Shown piece by piece: positions 44,291 to 57,180 of a stretch of 64,000 nucleotides of DNA. Location of the stretch: NCBI GenBank assembly GCA_024734555.1, contig JANPWX010000126.1:434001-498000 (forward strand), in the 5' to 3' direction. The notes under the pieces were generated by a model. The model saw only the letters and a list, made by a program, of their open reading frames with translations, did not search any database and was not told the DNA's origin. Each line of letters begins with the position of its first letter. Position 1 is the first letter of the stretch. The position numbers and the translations under genes were made by a program. This DNA comes from Trochalopteron elliotii (taxonomy: Eukaryota; Chordata; Aves; Passeriformes; Leiothrichidae).

Positions 44291-46824
44291 AAGCTCGTTT
44301 CATGTGTAGATGGTTTTAAAACCTGCTCTGCTGCCCGGATGGGCACTACAAAAAGTGCTGAAGGATTTGGTCTGTCAGTCCAGCCACCCTAAACCAACAC
44401 AGGATGCCACTAAACACCCTGCCCTGGCCATGCTTTATTAAGAAGAACACCACCTGACTTCCAGAGGAAAACCTAACCCAGGGAGCACCAGGGATGATAA
44501 TCCCTCGGTCACTGCAAGTTCAGCAGATCAAGTTGCAGCACAAACCTGGGAAAGCCCCCAGGGATCTGTCTCACTGCCTGGATCTTTGGCAGGAAGTGTG
44601 CCAGCCAACAGGAATGGACTTTCTGTTGTCTGTAATGAAGAAAATCCCCTCCCAAAATGAATAAAATTTACTTGCAGCTTCACAGCATTGTGGAAAGAGG
44701 AGCTTTTAGACCTGTGTACAGTTACAATAAATCACAGCAAGATTTGACATCAAACAGCAGGGAGCCTGCTGCCCCACCACTACAATGAGAAACAACCTGA
44801 GGGTGGAAATCACTCTTCCCCTCCATGTGACAGCCACTTGTAACCATTGTCCCTTGCCTGAGAACCTGCCTAAAACCCCTGCTTTTCCACCCTTGCCAAA
44901 CAAGACATCAGCACTCTCTGCAGCTTCTCCTCCTCCACACTTCTACCTAATCTGGCCACTTCAGGAAGCAAGCAAGTAACAAATGGCACAGAAACTGGTG
45001 TAGCATCCTCTCCTGAGACAGAAAAATGCTTCCTCAGGGGCAGGCACTGTGAAACACAGCTTTTTGCAGACAGAACATTTGGACAAAGACACACGGCCAT
45101 TTGGTGCCCAGCAAATGCCCACTGGGCATCTGGGCTGGCTGCCAGGCCATTTGTCCAGCTGCCTCACCTCTGGGCTGTGATGAGCAGCACTTAATTCAAA
45201 GGTTACAAGAGAGTGTTTTGGCCACTTCAACTCACAGTACACCATTCAGTGATTTCATTAATTCTGTGGAGCTGTGGGACTGTTGCAAATGTTGGCATTC
45301 TCCTGGAAAGGCATAAAGAGGCTTTACTGTATTTCCCTTGTTCCAGACTGGGGAATATGGGAACAAAGTGCTGTGCTTGTGATAGGACTGGTCTATCAGC
45401 AGAGCAAGTCCAAGCTAAAAGACCCAGTTGATGACAAGTGAAAAACAGCTCATTTACCAGAGCATTTGCAATGCCAGTCCCAGAAATCTGGCATTGCTTC
45501 TTTTACCTCAAACCACCAGGTGAATCAGACATTTCCAAAGATGAAAACTACCATGAGAGTCACAATAATGACAGCCACCTGCAAGAGAGCTCTGCGTGCA
45601 CTCCAACCCCCATGAAACAGCACAGTGGGCACAGCAATCTTCATGTCATTGCAAAGGTTAGGTGCAGGCTGCCCTTTGCATGCCCCAAATCCAAACCTGG
45701 GCTGTGTCTGAGTAGGAAGGAGGGGGGAATTGAGATGAGGGAAGTCTCAGTGATTGCTTCACACACACACAGTGTGTTGTTCCATAGCAGTGGTCTGAAA
45801 CATTACACTCTCACAAGGATGTAACTGCATCACTTAGAGCCATTACACAGGCAAAATGCAGTTCAATTTGGCAGCGTGGGGTTTGTCTTGGTTTTTTTTA
45901 GCACAGATAGGAAGAACTAGAAGCCTCGTGAACTTCTGCGAGCCCATCCTAAATAATTTCACTGAAATATAAAGTATCATGCCTAAAGTCAGTTCAGTCT
46001 CTGGGGCATTAAATTACCCCATTTATTGAATAAAGATCATTGTTTCTGTGTAGAAGGGAGTAGCTGACAACCATCTATTGTCACTTTGACATTCAACTGT
46101 GCCTGTTGTAACGGGCACAGATCTCCTGCATCCAGGATTCCGGCAGTATGGCCATGTCTCAAATGCTGCACTGCATCAAAAATGTCACAAGACAACAACA
46201 TTGGGGCACCTGATTCACTCCCACATGCCCCTGCAACAGCAGGTGATGTAACATGGTAAATCTCAGTGTGGAAAATCCCTCCTCTGCACAATTTCCAACC
46301 CACTTCTGACCATGAGCTCACTGAGGCCTCAGAGAATTACCTCTGGGTACAAAGAGTTGATTTAACTATGAAGTCATAATTATTATTAATATATTTATGT
46401 ATGGCTTCAATATTGGATATATTTGTGTCTCCCCTTTGTATTCTGCTTACCAATGGTGACCAAATTGTATCCTTGGAGGTAGGGTGAAAGCCTGTGGGCT
46501 CAGACCAGGCTACAGTCAAGGGCAGCATTTGTTCATAAACTGAAGTGACACAGATTAATGGAGAAGAAAGACAATTTCATTACCTGAACAGATCTCATCA
46601 TATCAGAAAAAACCTTAATGCAGTGCTGATGGCAAATATAAGTAGATCCCTTAATAGCTATCATCATTGCCTGAACTGTATGAACACCTAACACAATTGC
46701 TGTGCTACAAAACAGCTTTTGACCTGCTGGTAGCATTTCATTTTGAACTCAGCACTAGCCACAAAACCCAAGTCCATTGAACCTGTAAGGATGTACACAC
46801 TGCACGTGCATTGAACTCCTAGCC
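44291..46824. other. Non-coding sequence, nothing recognised
   Basis: Unique sequence with a short CA run near 45763-45774 and an AT-rich stretch near 46378-46400. The frames 44706-45245, 45438-45824 and 46037-46321 lack recognisable content. Confidence 0.5.
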
Positions 46825-47005
46825 TTGAAGCCAAATGTTGCCTTATTTGGTGAGAATTGATTGAATTTGTCAGGTGAATAAAATCCTTTATTAAATTTTC
46901 CCAGTTGAAACTTTGCCTGCGTGTTTTATTTTTCATTAGAGCACCGCTGAATTTGTCTGAAGTAGTTAAGAATATTTGTAAGTGATATGGCAGTAACAAT
47001 TGGAC
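46825..47005. promoter_or_regulatory. Candidate conserved non-coding element
   Basis: A repeat-free patch with 'gttgccttatttggtgag', 'attgattgaatttgtcagg', 'cctttattaaattttccc', 'gcctgcgtgttttattttt', 'cattagagcaccgctg' and 'gtaacaattgg' (SOX-like ACAATTG). Confidence 0.35.
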
Positions 47006-47329
47006 CAAGCCACAGCAGAAACCCCTCAGGAGAATACACTTTGCCTATGGAACTAAACTCTAAATGCTGCTGGTTTCAATTTCTCCCTGCCAGAGGGGAT
47101 CAGAAGAAAAATTAGACTGGAAAGTTTGGAGGGGTTTTTTTTAATTTTTAAACGAGAGAAAAGAAAACCCTCAAAAACACCTCTCCTCACTCACACACAC
47201 GCTGCCAGGAGGGACAGCACAAATATTTCAGAATTAGCTGTGAAATTTGGCAACAAGCATTAGGGCCAGGCACTCAGCAGAGCTGCCTCTCACCCTCCCC
47301 TCTCTGCTCCCCACTGCCCTCTCCACACC

Positions 47330-47520
47330 AAACACATCCCATGCCTGGGGAATTAGCTTCAGTTGCCCCAGTCTGATTTCTAATTATGATGCAGGATGCA
47401 CGGTGATAAATTTCCTATGGGATACTCATTATATAGAGCATATGAATGTGCTGTAATCAGGCGTATTTGTTGCTATGGAAAAACACAGCAAGCATGCAGA
47501 GCCTTCTGTGTGGCATCTTT
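47330..47520. promoter_or_regulatory. Candidate conserved non-coding element
   Basis: Contains ggggaattagcttcag, 'gatttctaattatgatgc', 'acggtgataaatttcc', 'ctgtaatcaggcgtatttg' and 'gttgctatggaaa' (RFX-like GTTGCTATGG). This is the clearest X-box-type half-site in the window, followed by a purine run. Conservation not measured. Confidence 0.35.
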
Positions 47521-49710
47521 AGTGTCCCTGCACTCAGATTCCTTGGCAGTGTGTGGCATAGCAACATGTTATCTGGCACCAAAGCCAAGGACCATGCAAG
47601 TTTCAGCTGGAAAACTTGTGGGGTTTTTTTAGCGTATTGCGACTTCAAGGGGTGTGGGATGTTATAAATTTGCATTATTCCCTTTTAAAGCAGAGGGATC
47701 AAAGAAAAGTATCACCGAAAGCACAAGGTTTAGAGTATGACCTTTCCCTCCTCCTGTTTGCTGCTTTCCTCATCTGTAGAGTAGCCACATCCCTTCCAGG
47801 AGGTGAGATGGGATTGCTGGACCTGTATACACACCTTTACATGCCATGGCTACATAGGGCCAAGTGTGGCTTTCCCTGTGCCCAGGTAAAGGGGTATTAG
47901 CCTGAACAGCATTTGCCTGAACAGGGCAATGTCCAGGGAGGACACACCATGCTAAAGGAAAAAAAAAAATCCAAAAAAGTCATTCTGCTTATTAATTAAA
48001 TCCCGTGTTAATCCCTTCTGTGAAAGCTGGTGGAGGTGGGGAAGGTGCCAAAGCTCAGTTCTCTCTGTGCTACCGAATTAAATGGATCTTGGTGGCACAT
48101 GGGAACACTCAGCCTGTTTGTTTTATGCCTCCCATACTCTAAACACTTAACCCGTGGCACCAGAGCACATTCCCTGGGGGCTCACACAGTCTCCATGGAG
48201 AGACAGGACAGCAGCAAAGCCACCTCACTCCAGAGCCTGCTCCTCCATGGGGGAGGCAACACTCACTTTCATCTTCTCCAAACAACTCTCAGCTCAGTAT
48301 TGCTGGAGGCTCTGACCTAGAGACAGCTTCTTCTGAGGCTGTGCTTGATGTGAGGAGTGAGATGGTGTAGCTGAAGAACTGCCTCCACATCTTTATGGCC
48401 CACACGGAAGTTAACAAACTGGGACAAGCTCTCAGCAGTCCTCTCCTGGCATGGCCACCAGAGGGATGGGGATCCTCCCAGGTACAGCAGGGTCAGTCCT
48501 TCTGGTGGACTTTTGCTAGGCTATGTGCCTTCAGCTGGGGGCAGGCCAGTTCACGTGAATAACACTATAAAATCAGGGTTCCTCACAGTGCACAGCTCTC
48601 ACAGCAGTCTGGGACAGAGGCTTGGCTTAGCCTGAAGCCTGACTGCCCAGAGAGGAGCACAACTCATGAGGGGCACAGCCACTGTGCCATCACTGCCATT
48701 CTTGTGTTTATTCTTATCTAAGCATCTCAGGGTATTCCACAAAATCAGATTAATACCATCACTGCTACTCCTTTTAAAGACTGGGAACCGGGGAGCAAAA
48801 ACTAAAAAGTTGTGTTTCATTTTCCTGCCAGCTCCTCCTGGGTTTTGAGGGGACACCACACTGTTACCCATGCATGTGTACAGTCCCTCACACACCATCC
48901 CAATGTCCCAAATGGATAATATAAACCTACTCACTCCATAAAAATTTACCAGCATCTCAAGCCCATATCATATCCCCCTCCAGAACAAGTTCACTGATGG
49001 AAACTCATCTGCAAAGAGGCTGTGATATTAAACTGAGCTGACAGCAGACCAGTGACTGCCACACTCCACAGCCCCTGGCAAGCAGCAGGTTAATGGTGAA
49101 GTGTTATTCGTCCAGCTTGAAGGAAAACTGTTCAAAACATAGCTGGTTTTGTTAGCACAGCTTTACACAGTGCTTATAAATGAGGAACTCGACAAGAAAT
49201 GAGAATACACTGTTTCTCAAACAAAACACACATAAAAGAGTGAAACTCCCCTCCAACTTCAAGGGAAAAGTGTCTCATTTGCTGATGCCAAATACTGATT
49301 TAAAACACTGACAGACCCAGACCGCTAAAACTTCCCGTAATGAACTGTGGTTTTCAGTGTTGGTAAAAAACCTCAAAACACAACAGGAAATGAGGCAAAG
49401 GGTTTGTTTTGTTTCCCCTGCTGGTGCTTATATAAAGGGGAAATCGTTATTGTTTATTGCTAAATCTATAACTCAGAAAAAAGACCTGATCCTCCCACTG
49501 CCCTGCCCCAGCCCCTCCTCGCTCCCACGTGTCTGGGGGAGCTGCACCACTGAAAGAGACACAGGTCTAGGTCACGCCAGGTGCAAATGAAAGCTGCTTT
49601 TTTTTGGAAAAAATGTTCCAAAACCACTTTTATTTTCTGTCAGTTGCACATTGCCAACACCACCACCATCATTACCACTGGGGGCTTTGGGTTTAAAAGT
49701 TTTTGGTGGC
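47521..49710. other. Non-coding sequence, nothing recognised
   Basis: Unique sequence with an A-run near 47960-47968. The frames 47616-47900, 48030-48320 and 48599-48955 are unrecognised. Confidence 0.5.
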
Positions 49711-49757
49711 TTTTTAACTCTCTGCTGCATATATCGATATTTTAAAACTCTCTGCTG
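49711..49757 (+). repeat. 30-bp-spaced direct repeat around a palindrome
   Basis: aactctctgctg occurs at 49716-49727 and 49746-49757, exactly 30 bases apart. Between them is the perfect 10-bp palindrome atatcgatat (49731-49740). Possibly a small tandem duplication. Confidence 0.7.
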
Positions 49758-50227
49758 AAATGTTTCATAGTCCCATGGGGATTTTCTCTGCTCAAGCAGA
49801 AGAAACTAACACCCAAAAAATTCTTTTTCCAACTCTTAATTGAGACTGAATACAAGTATTTGAGGTTGCACTCACAGTCTTGGGGACCAATCACACTTCT
49901 GGGCTAAGTTGACAAAACTTGAAGTGTAAAAATCTGCTTTTTGCAATGATTTCTGCCTGGAAACTACAAATAGATAATTTTTTTAAAAATCCATAGAAAT
50001 ATTGCAGACGCATTTCCCCAACTGCACTCAAATTATCTATGAATGGAGCCTGCTAACTAAGGCAGTATTAGCACACGTGTAGAAGAGCAGCTCTCAGCAG
50101 TGTTCATCTGCCTCTGTCACACTGAATTATTCCCCAAGGACAGCAAACACACAGGACCAGCTCTCTGGAGTGAGGAGTGCTGCTGTCCTGTGAACAGAAT
50201 TCAGCACATGCAGCTGTAGGTAGGGAA
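49758..50227. other. Non-coding sequence
   Basis: AT-rich unique sequence. Nothing recognised. Confidence 0.5.
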
Positions 50228-50231
50228 GGGG

Positions 50232-50256
50232 AAAAAACAAACAAACAAACACACAC
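50232..50256 (+). repeat. (AAAC)n microsatellite
   Basis: Tetranucleotide run of caaa words ending in a short CA run. Confidence 0.9.
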
Positions 50257-51574
50257 TACCTTGGTTTTGAGGACAGAGTCCAAAGAAATCACAGTAAAGA
50301 TCCCCAAGCTGTGTCACTTTGGAGCTCAGCCAGAAGGTGCCATAAATAAGGTCTGGAGGCCAGGATGCATTAGGGAGGCACGAGGACAGTGTTCCCATGA
50401 ACAGAGATGGCAATCTCTGCTCGACTGCAAAGGGCTGCAGCTGCTGAATAATTGCTTCAATACCAGTGGTTTCAGAGAGGGCTTATCAGCCTGTCCTGTC
50501 CTGCCCTTGGAGTGGGAGGTTAAGGTCCAGGGACAGAGACAAATTTAGAGGGACAAAGAGATGATAAGTAGAAGGAAGAGGAAGGCCTCTGCTTGCTTCC
50601 CATTCCACTTCTAGTTTAGAGAGATAAGGATCCTTTTCTTTTTGTCAGAGCAATAAAAGGGAAATGGATTAACTGTGCTGGCCAGGATTTTTCACTGTGG
50701 AGCCAGAGGGAGGGGGAAGCAGCCAGCCTGAGTTGTGACTCCCTCCTGATGTCTGACTGTGGCATTGCTGATGCCAACTGTCCTAGAGGTGAGCAAAGCC
50801 TCTTCCAAAAGGGGATTCTCCTCAGTGTAGCTACTCACGATTTAAGGTGTAAAAAAATCACTGGTTTGTACACTTCTGCCAGAGCAGATGGGATTTTTTT
50901 TTAGCAAAAAAACTAGCACAGATTTATTAGCTAGGGCACAGCAGTGAGCTGATGCTACTCTGCAGCTTCCAGGTAGCAATAAAGCAATGCCCAGCAGTTC
51001 AGCACACAGGAGCTCATCTGTGTCTGTTCTGGCCTCAAAGAAGACACCTTAAGAGCATTAAAAATAAAAAATAAATAAAAACACATCTTTTAAATCTGCA
51101 TCCAGCAGCAGTGAGACAGAGGGCAGGCAGGCGGGAAGAGGGAACCCAAAAGCTTCAATGAAAAATTTATGCTGCCTTTATTTTCAGGAAGAAAATATCC
51201 AGCAGCACATCGTGCTAACACAGCACTGCTGTGCTAAGAAAGAACCTTTGCAGTGGATTCTCCTCTTGGCAGCAAAACTGAACTCTGCTCCTGGGCTGAG
51301 GTTTGTGGAGGGACCATGTGCCCTCACCCCAGGACCTCCCACTTCATTTCACTGCTGGGAAGGGCACCGTGGAGGGGCACAGCAGATTGTCTTAGAACAG
51401 CATTTTTTAGTGGTTATCCATGGCTACAGTCAGTTTTGTCAAACAGTACAGCGCTGGGATGATGTCACTTCTTAATCCACAGTTTAGCATAATTCTTAGG
51501 TGCCTCATTGAACTCACAGGAAATTAAGCAGATGATTATCTAATCAAGAGCACAAACTGCAATAATTTTCCCTT
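50257..51574. other. Non-coding sequence, nothing recognised
   Basis: Unique sequence with an A-rich simple stretch near 51058-51082. The frames 50177-50548 and 51158-51475 are unrecognised. Confidence 0.5.
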
Positions 51575-51715
51575 ATCTCCTCATCAGCCTAAGATCTCAA
51601 AGCAATTTACAGAATGAGTAAGTCAAGACATGTAGCTAAGCTCCAAGGGATGGGTACACCGCCATTCCACAGGTAGGGAAACTGAGGCACAGGAAACAAA
51701 CTTTCCCATTACACT
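51575..51715 (+). mobile_element. MIR-type SINE
   Basis: The order 'gatctcaaagcaatttacag', then ccattccacaggtaggg, then aaactgaggcacaggaa follows the MIR core and 3' part ('tttacag..', 'ccattttacagatgggg', 'aaactgaggcacag'). The copy is old and diverged. The downstream limit is approximate. Confidence 0.65.
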
Positions 51716-52394
51716 GTGATTACCACTCATCCAAATCACAGTGAGTGATGGTTGAAATGGGAGGAGGAAGGGAATAAGGATGGTCCCAAAAGCCTGAGTT
51801 ACAGATAAAAGGGACCAGGAAAGAGCTGAGGAGCACCAGCTGCTTGCTGCAGCCGTGGCTCTGCTCTTACAGGCAGAAAGTCTCTCTCCCTACATGAATA
51901 GGTACAACACACGTGTTCCTCTGTGAAATTCATTCCTACACTGCACTGGTGACTTCCCAGCCCTCTGCAGCAGGGGAGGGGTGATAGATTCACATTAACG
52001 TGCATCCCGGGAAGCAGGCACATCCCCAGGGGAGCAGCATGATTCATTTTTAATGATACTTCCCCGAGTCTGTAGGCCTCATAAGCCAAGAATTACAAGC
52101 CTTGAAAGTCATCATCACTGACTGAGCTGTTGTTGGTGAAGGAGGGTTTCCAGCCCAAGTGGGAGTCGTTACAGCAGAGGGATCATTTTAAACTAAGTGA
52201 CAAGAATCTATCAGGGGAAGGAAAATTACACTTTCCAACTACTGAAGAAAACAACAACAACAAAAAAAAACACTTCCTGCCAGAAATTCTGATTCAGAAA
52301 CAAGACAAGAAGGCAAATTGCTTCCCCCAGTCTACCCAGCATGGAGCAAACCTACACACATAGGTCAGAGGCCTGGCAAGAGCCTGAGGCTAAA
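51716..52394. other. Non-coding sequence
   Basis: Unique sequence. An (AAC)n/A-run lies at 52250-52270. The short frames are unrecognised. Confidence 0.5.
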
Positions 52395-52745
52395 CTCATT
52401 ATTGTGATTTGCTCGTCTTTTGTAATTAATCTAGGAAAGGCTTAAGGCTGTTAGCAGCTTTAAAGAAGTAAATCTGAAGGACCAATTAATTAAGAACAGC
52501 AGTGCTTAATGAGGACCTTTTGGTTCTCTCATGTTGATTGTTATATTTGTTGAAAGTTAAGTTTCCGCTGTCTGTCAGATCTTGTCTAGTCTTGTAAAAT
52601 AGATCTTCTTACTTGGTGCTTAACCACTTGACACTGGAACAAAAGCTTTCGATTACAAAGCAATTTGTGGGGATTATAATGGAATGAGCTACGCCCACAC
52701 TCCCTGATTTAACAATCAATTTGAAGCAATGTTCAGTTCAACCCA
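52395..52745. promoter_or_regulatory. Strong candidate conserved non-coding element
   Basis: About 350 bases with no recognised repeat and dense developmental-type words: 'ttttgtaattaatctagg', 'ggaccaattaattaagaac', 'gtgcttaatgagg', 'gttgattgttatatttg' (SOX-like ATTGTT), 'ttaagtttccgctgtctg', 'ggtgcttaaccacttgac' (NKX2-like CACTTG and RUNX-like AACCAC), 'gctttcgattacaaagc', 'gggattataatgg' (OTX-like GGATTA) and 'gatttaacaatc'. Retained CpGs (tttcgatt, ctacgcc) in AT-rich context point to constraint. No frame of note crosses it. Confidence 0.5.
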
Positions 52746-55700
52746 GAAGACTTAAGGATCCTGAAACTACAGTTTGGATCTCCTGGTTCCTTGCCCCCAG
52801 GCTAGACCCCACAGGTGCTAATGGTGGAGGTAGGTTGAAGCATGCACCTCAAATCCTCTGAAAACAAAATAGGGATGTACTTTTCCTTACTCGTTCTTGT
52901 CTCAAATTAGAAAATAAGCACTCGTCTCTCTCCACGTTTTCTGTGTGTCAGTCTGGTGCAGACCAGGAAAATCATGGCCTGCTGCAAAATCCAGAAGTGA
53001 AATTCAGCTGAGCACCACAGAGATACAGACATATCCTTATCTTCTCACACCTAACATCAGAGACAAACAGTCAAACCACGTCCTGAAAGCAATCCTGCAC
53101 CAGCAGAGCCCTTCACCTGAGGCCACTGCATTTGGGTGCAACAGGAACAAGACACTAGAGATGTCACAGTCAGAGTTGAGAGGAAAACTCAATGCTGGTT
53201 CTGCTGTGCTCCTGAACACCTTATGCAATTTTCTCACATACGTGGAAAAATGTTGATGCTTCAGTTTATTTAATTGGAGGAACAAGTAATTCACCCCAAG
53301 AACATCCTATTTTTTTTTGTGCTTCTGTTAAGATGGATCTCTGAAGTCAGAACGGTTCTTCTATGGGGGAAACACGGGCAAACACGTCACCCAGGGACCC
53401 TAAACATCTTTGAGAGACCAGCAATATCATTCACCAACTGAGGGAGGCACCTACCATTCACAAACACCAGGACCTCTGCCTGTTCTCTGTCTTTATGTAA
53501 GACACACAGAAGTGTTTTGTGCTGGAAGAGAGACTAGCAAAAGAGTAAACCAGTGTGAAAGGAACAAAGATCAGGTTACCAGCTTAGCCCAGAAACAGTG
53601 CTTTGTGAACAGAACTGGACTATTTTGCTTTGCAAGGCAGAGGAGACATACTCATGCTGTTCTCTTTCAGACACCTTCCCTGTCATCTGTCCCCACTGCC
53701 AGCATTTTTCACATGCAGCAAATTAATTTTACATTCTCAGCAGGCATCTCTTCTAGAGACCAGCCAACTTCCTGATATTTTCTGTTCAGCTTTTATATCT
53801 GCAGATCTATTTTAAATAAAAAGCTATGTGTTTTACAAAACATGAGTGCCAGTAACACAGAGGAAGAATGTGACATTTTTCTCCCCAGGATATTTTGACT
53901 GACACGTGAAAAAGTCTATAATCTTACATAGGCTCAAGCTGCTCATGTTGACATCCAAATGTTTGATGAAAAAGAGCTTGACTGCCTTCCATGAAAGGTG
54001 TAGTCTTCTGATTTAGTCTCTTTAGCCCAGAAAAAAAAATGACCTCAAGCTCTTTCTCTAGGTATTTTATTTTATTCACCTGTCACAAATGCAGCAGATG
54101 AATTGTGGGTGAATTGACTTTCAACTCCCTAACCAAATCTCCACACAATACCTTGTTTATTTTCATCATGTTCTCATACTACCAGCTGAGCCTGTTCCAA
54201 AAAAGCCACCACCTCAACTCAGTGCTCAGCATGGTGGAAATACTCCCTGGCTTTTACAACTACGTGATCATTAACTCAGTAGCCTTCTTAGAAGCTCCTC
54301 ACAGTGATCCCTCATCACCTTCCTGGAGAACCAGCCACCCCTGCAGACAGGGAGCATCTGAATGGTCTGTGGAAATGAAAAAGCCTTCCCTATCCCACAC
54401 CCCCACTGTGCTGCCCCATCTCAATATCATTCAGCTTTAAACTCCTCCCAGGCAGCAGCACAAAACTCCAAACAAGGGCTAGAGCAACATTTTATAATTT
54501 TTTGTATCCTCTGGTTCTGTACTTTAGTGAAAGCACTCCAGCATCAAGACAAAAAAAACATCCCCCAAGGGTTTTCCCGCCCAAACATCACGGTGAAAAC
54601 TGTGAGCTTTGAGTCATTGTTTCAGATTTGTGTCATCAGTATTGGGAGAAACAGAGGCAGAATTCACCACTGAGCATTGCAGGGCATGGTAAAATCTGCT
54701 GGAAACTGGGTCTGTCTGAGCAGAAACCCACAAAACCAGCTCTGCCACCCAAAATTGTGGAAGTAGATGTATTACCAATGTGAGCAAGTAGCTGATCTCT
54801 CCAGGATGAGGACAAACACAGATTTCATCCTGACCCTTGCAATGTGTCAGCACTTAAGAGTAAAGTTTGTGCCTGAGCCATATCAGCACATAAGACAGGA
54901 AATAATATGTGAAAGATAAAAAGCTTATTCTGCAATGCAGGGAGAGGTCATCTGTCCATGCTCCAGACAAGTTTCCTCTGAATCCAAGTGCTGGGGTTGG
55001 GGAGACTGATAGTTCACTGCTGCATTTGTGCACTCCAAAAGTTGGATGTGTATCTGTGTCAGCAGGTATTATCATACTTCACTTCAGAGAAAGAAAAACC
55101 TGGGGGAAACAGTGGAAGAGGGAGATTTGCTTCTGGTTCATGCAGATACACAGAAGTTGACTGGGGGAACTGATGTGGGGGAGTAAATGCACTTCTTCTG
55201 ATCCTGGGTTTGGACATGAGTAAGGGAATTTTGAAAACTGCAGAGCTAGAAGAGATTGCTACAGAGTCACAGCAGGGCTAATGCCTGAAAGGACCAGAGC
55301 CTTAGGATTAGCTCTGAGCATTTCATGGTCACTTAACTGTGGCTAACCCCAGTTTTGATTTACTTTATGGTAAGGGACAAAAAAAAAAAAAGGTGTGGGG
55401 GAAGGACAGTTCACTGCAGAGCTGTTAAAAAAGAGGGCTAGCCTGAGGGATGAGGCTGGCAAAACCCTACTGCTTATATTTAATATTAGTACAAGCACAA
55501 CTGGGCATTGCTGGACCCAACCCGCCTCAGAGCTGCAAGGGCTGGATGTTTATATGTGCTCTGAGACCTGTTTCTTGCAGAGCTCCTGGTCTGAGAAAGC
55601 AAATATTTACACACAAGTGCTCCCCTGCTTAACTCCCCATCCCCCAGCCCAGCATTGCAGGTCTGGGCTCTGCCCCAGCTGGGCACCCCCAGAGCCCCAT

Positions 55701-57039
55701 CCCTGCCCCAAAGCCAACCTACTCCACATCCCAGGTCCTGTCAGCCCTCCCAGAGCAGACAACAAGAGCAAACACAGCCTGCACAGAGGAGATAAACACC
55801 CAGAGGTGAAGTCAACAATTTGTGTCTGTTGATACAAACCCAAGCAGACAGAACTGTCTGCCACAACAAAAACAGGAGCACTGCCCTTTTAACTTCACTT
55901 TCTACAGGAGACTGGGCTTCTTTTCAGCTCAGAGGCATGAGGGGAAGTACAAGTTCTTTAGCTGAGTGCTAAATATTAAACTCACTAAGATATTTTTCTT
56001 CTTGGCATAAGGTTTCCCAGAGCTCATTTTCCAGCAGATCTCAGCTTGATGGTCAGCAGTTTTGCATACACACACACACACCAGCTTTGCAACTTGCCAG
56101 CTATAAATGCAAGACAGGCAGAAGGCTGGCAAGCTGGTGATTGCTGTGGCTAAATGGCAACTGGGAAGGGAACAAAAAATCCTGGTCCAGCAAGGTTAAT
56201 TCCTTGTTTGTTCAGTTCAACTTGGTAAAGACCACGGCAGCATCTGGCTGCTTCTAAACAAAGAGGACAGAAGTGCATGAATATCTGATTTGTTGAGTAT
56301 TATCCCTCCAGACCTGGACCTCAACAGCTCTCTAGGACTGTGATTTCTGCATATTCACGTCAGAGTAGGGCCCTCCTAGGAATAAGAGAATCCAGCAGTC
56401 GCTGGAAACACTGACTCACTGCAAATCACAAAGTGGGAAAAAGTGTATATTGATTGTTTTCACCACAATTCAGAATAAATAAAAATCTAGTAAGATAATC
56501 AGGAAGGGAACATCTAAATGCTTGTGCAGGACAAGAGCACTTGCTTGGAAGCAATCAGAAGATGTTTGATAACATGTTTGCAACTATGTCACTGGTGACC
56601 TATCAGTCTCCTTACATATAAAGATGGATGTCAAGGCTAAGCCATTGTGTATTCTTGAGATACAAAGGAGAATACTTTGAAAAGTAGTCCCAGAGCACTC
56701 CAGCCATCACCATGAGATGAAGTACAATAAGACATGTGAAAAGCTGTGGCAGTTGTTTTATGTCTCATATGTGTCTTTGTGAATAGCAGCTTCAGTAATT
56801 TATGTTCCTGGTTGAAAAGCTTTTTGTAGCCTTAATACACAGAGTGGTTAACCCTTCTACTCCTCAGCTCGAGAGTCTGTACAAGTCGCTGAAGACAAAT
56901 AGCACCATCCTTGGCTCCATCTACAGCATCCTTTTTTACATCTGCAAACCAACATCCCTTATTTTCCAGGCATGTAGACTGGCTGCAACCCTGAAGCACA
57001 GAAGATGCTTCAGAATACTTCTTTAATGGTATCAACATA
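52746..57039. other. Non-coding sequence with simple repeats
   Basis: Mostly unique. Contains a T-run (53310-53318), an A-run (55379-55391) and a CA run (56068-56081). The frames 52945-53294, 53410-53815, 54105-54673 and 55395-55864 lack domains and splice context. Confidence 0.5.
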
Positions 57040-57180
57040 TGAATTTCTCCACCCTTCTACCACCTACCTCTCCCTCCTTTGTTTTGTTCCTTTGGTGCTC
57101 CATCCTCTCCTTCCTGAGGAATTAATCTTTTCCCCTTGCTGCCTGTACATACCCTACCACCCAATCCTTCCTGCAAATAT
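57040..57180 (+). other. Pyrimidine-rich tract
   Basis: C/T-dominated plus strand (for example 'tttctccacccttctacc', 'acctacctctccctcc', 'ctccatcctctccttcc'). Third example of the asymmetry at 27660 and 43955. Confidence 0.45.
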
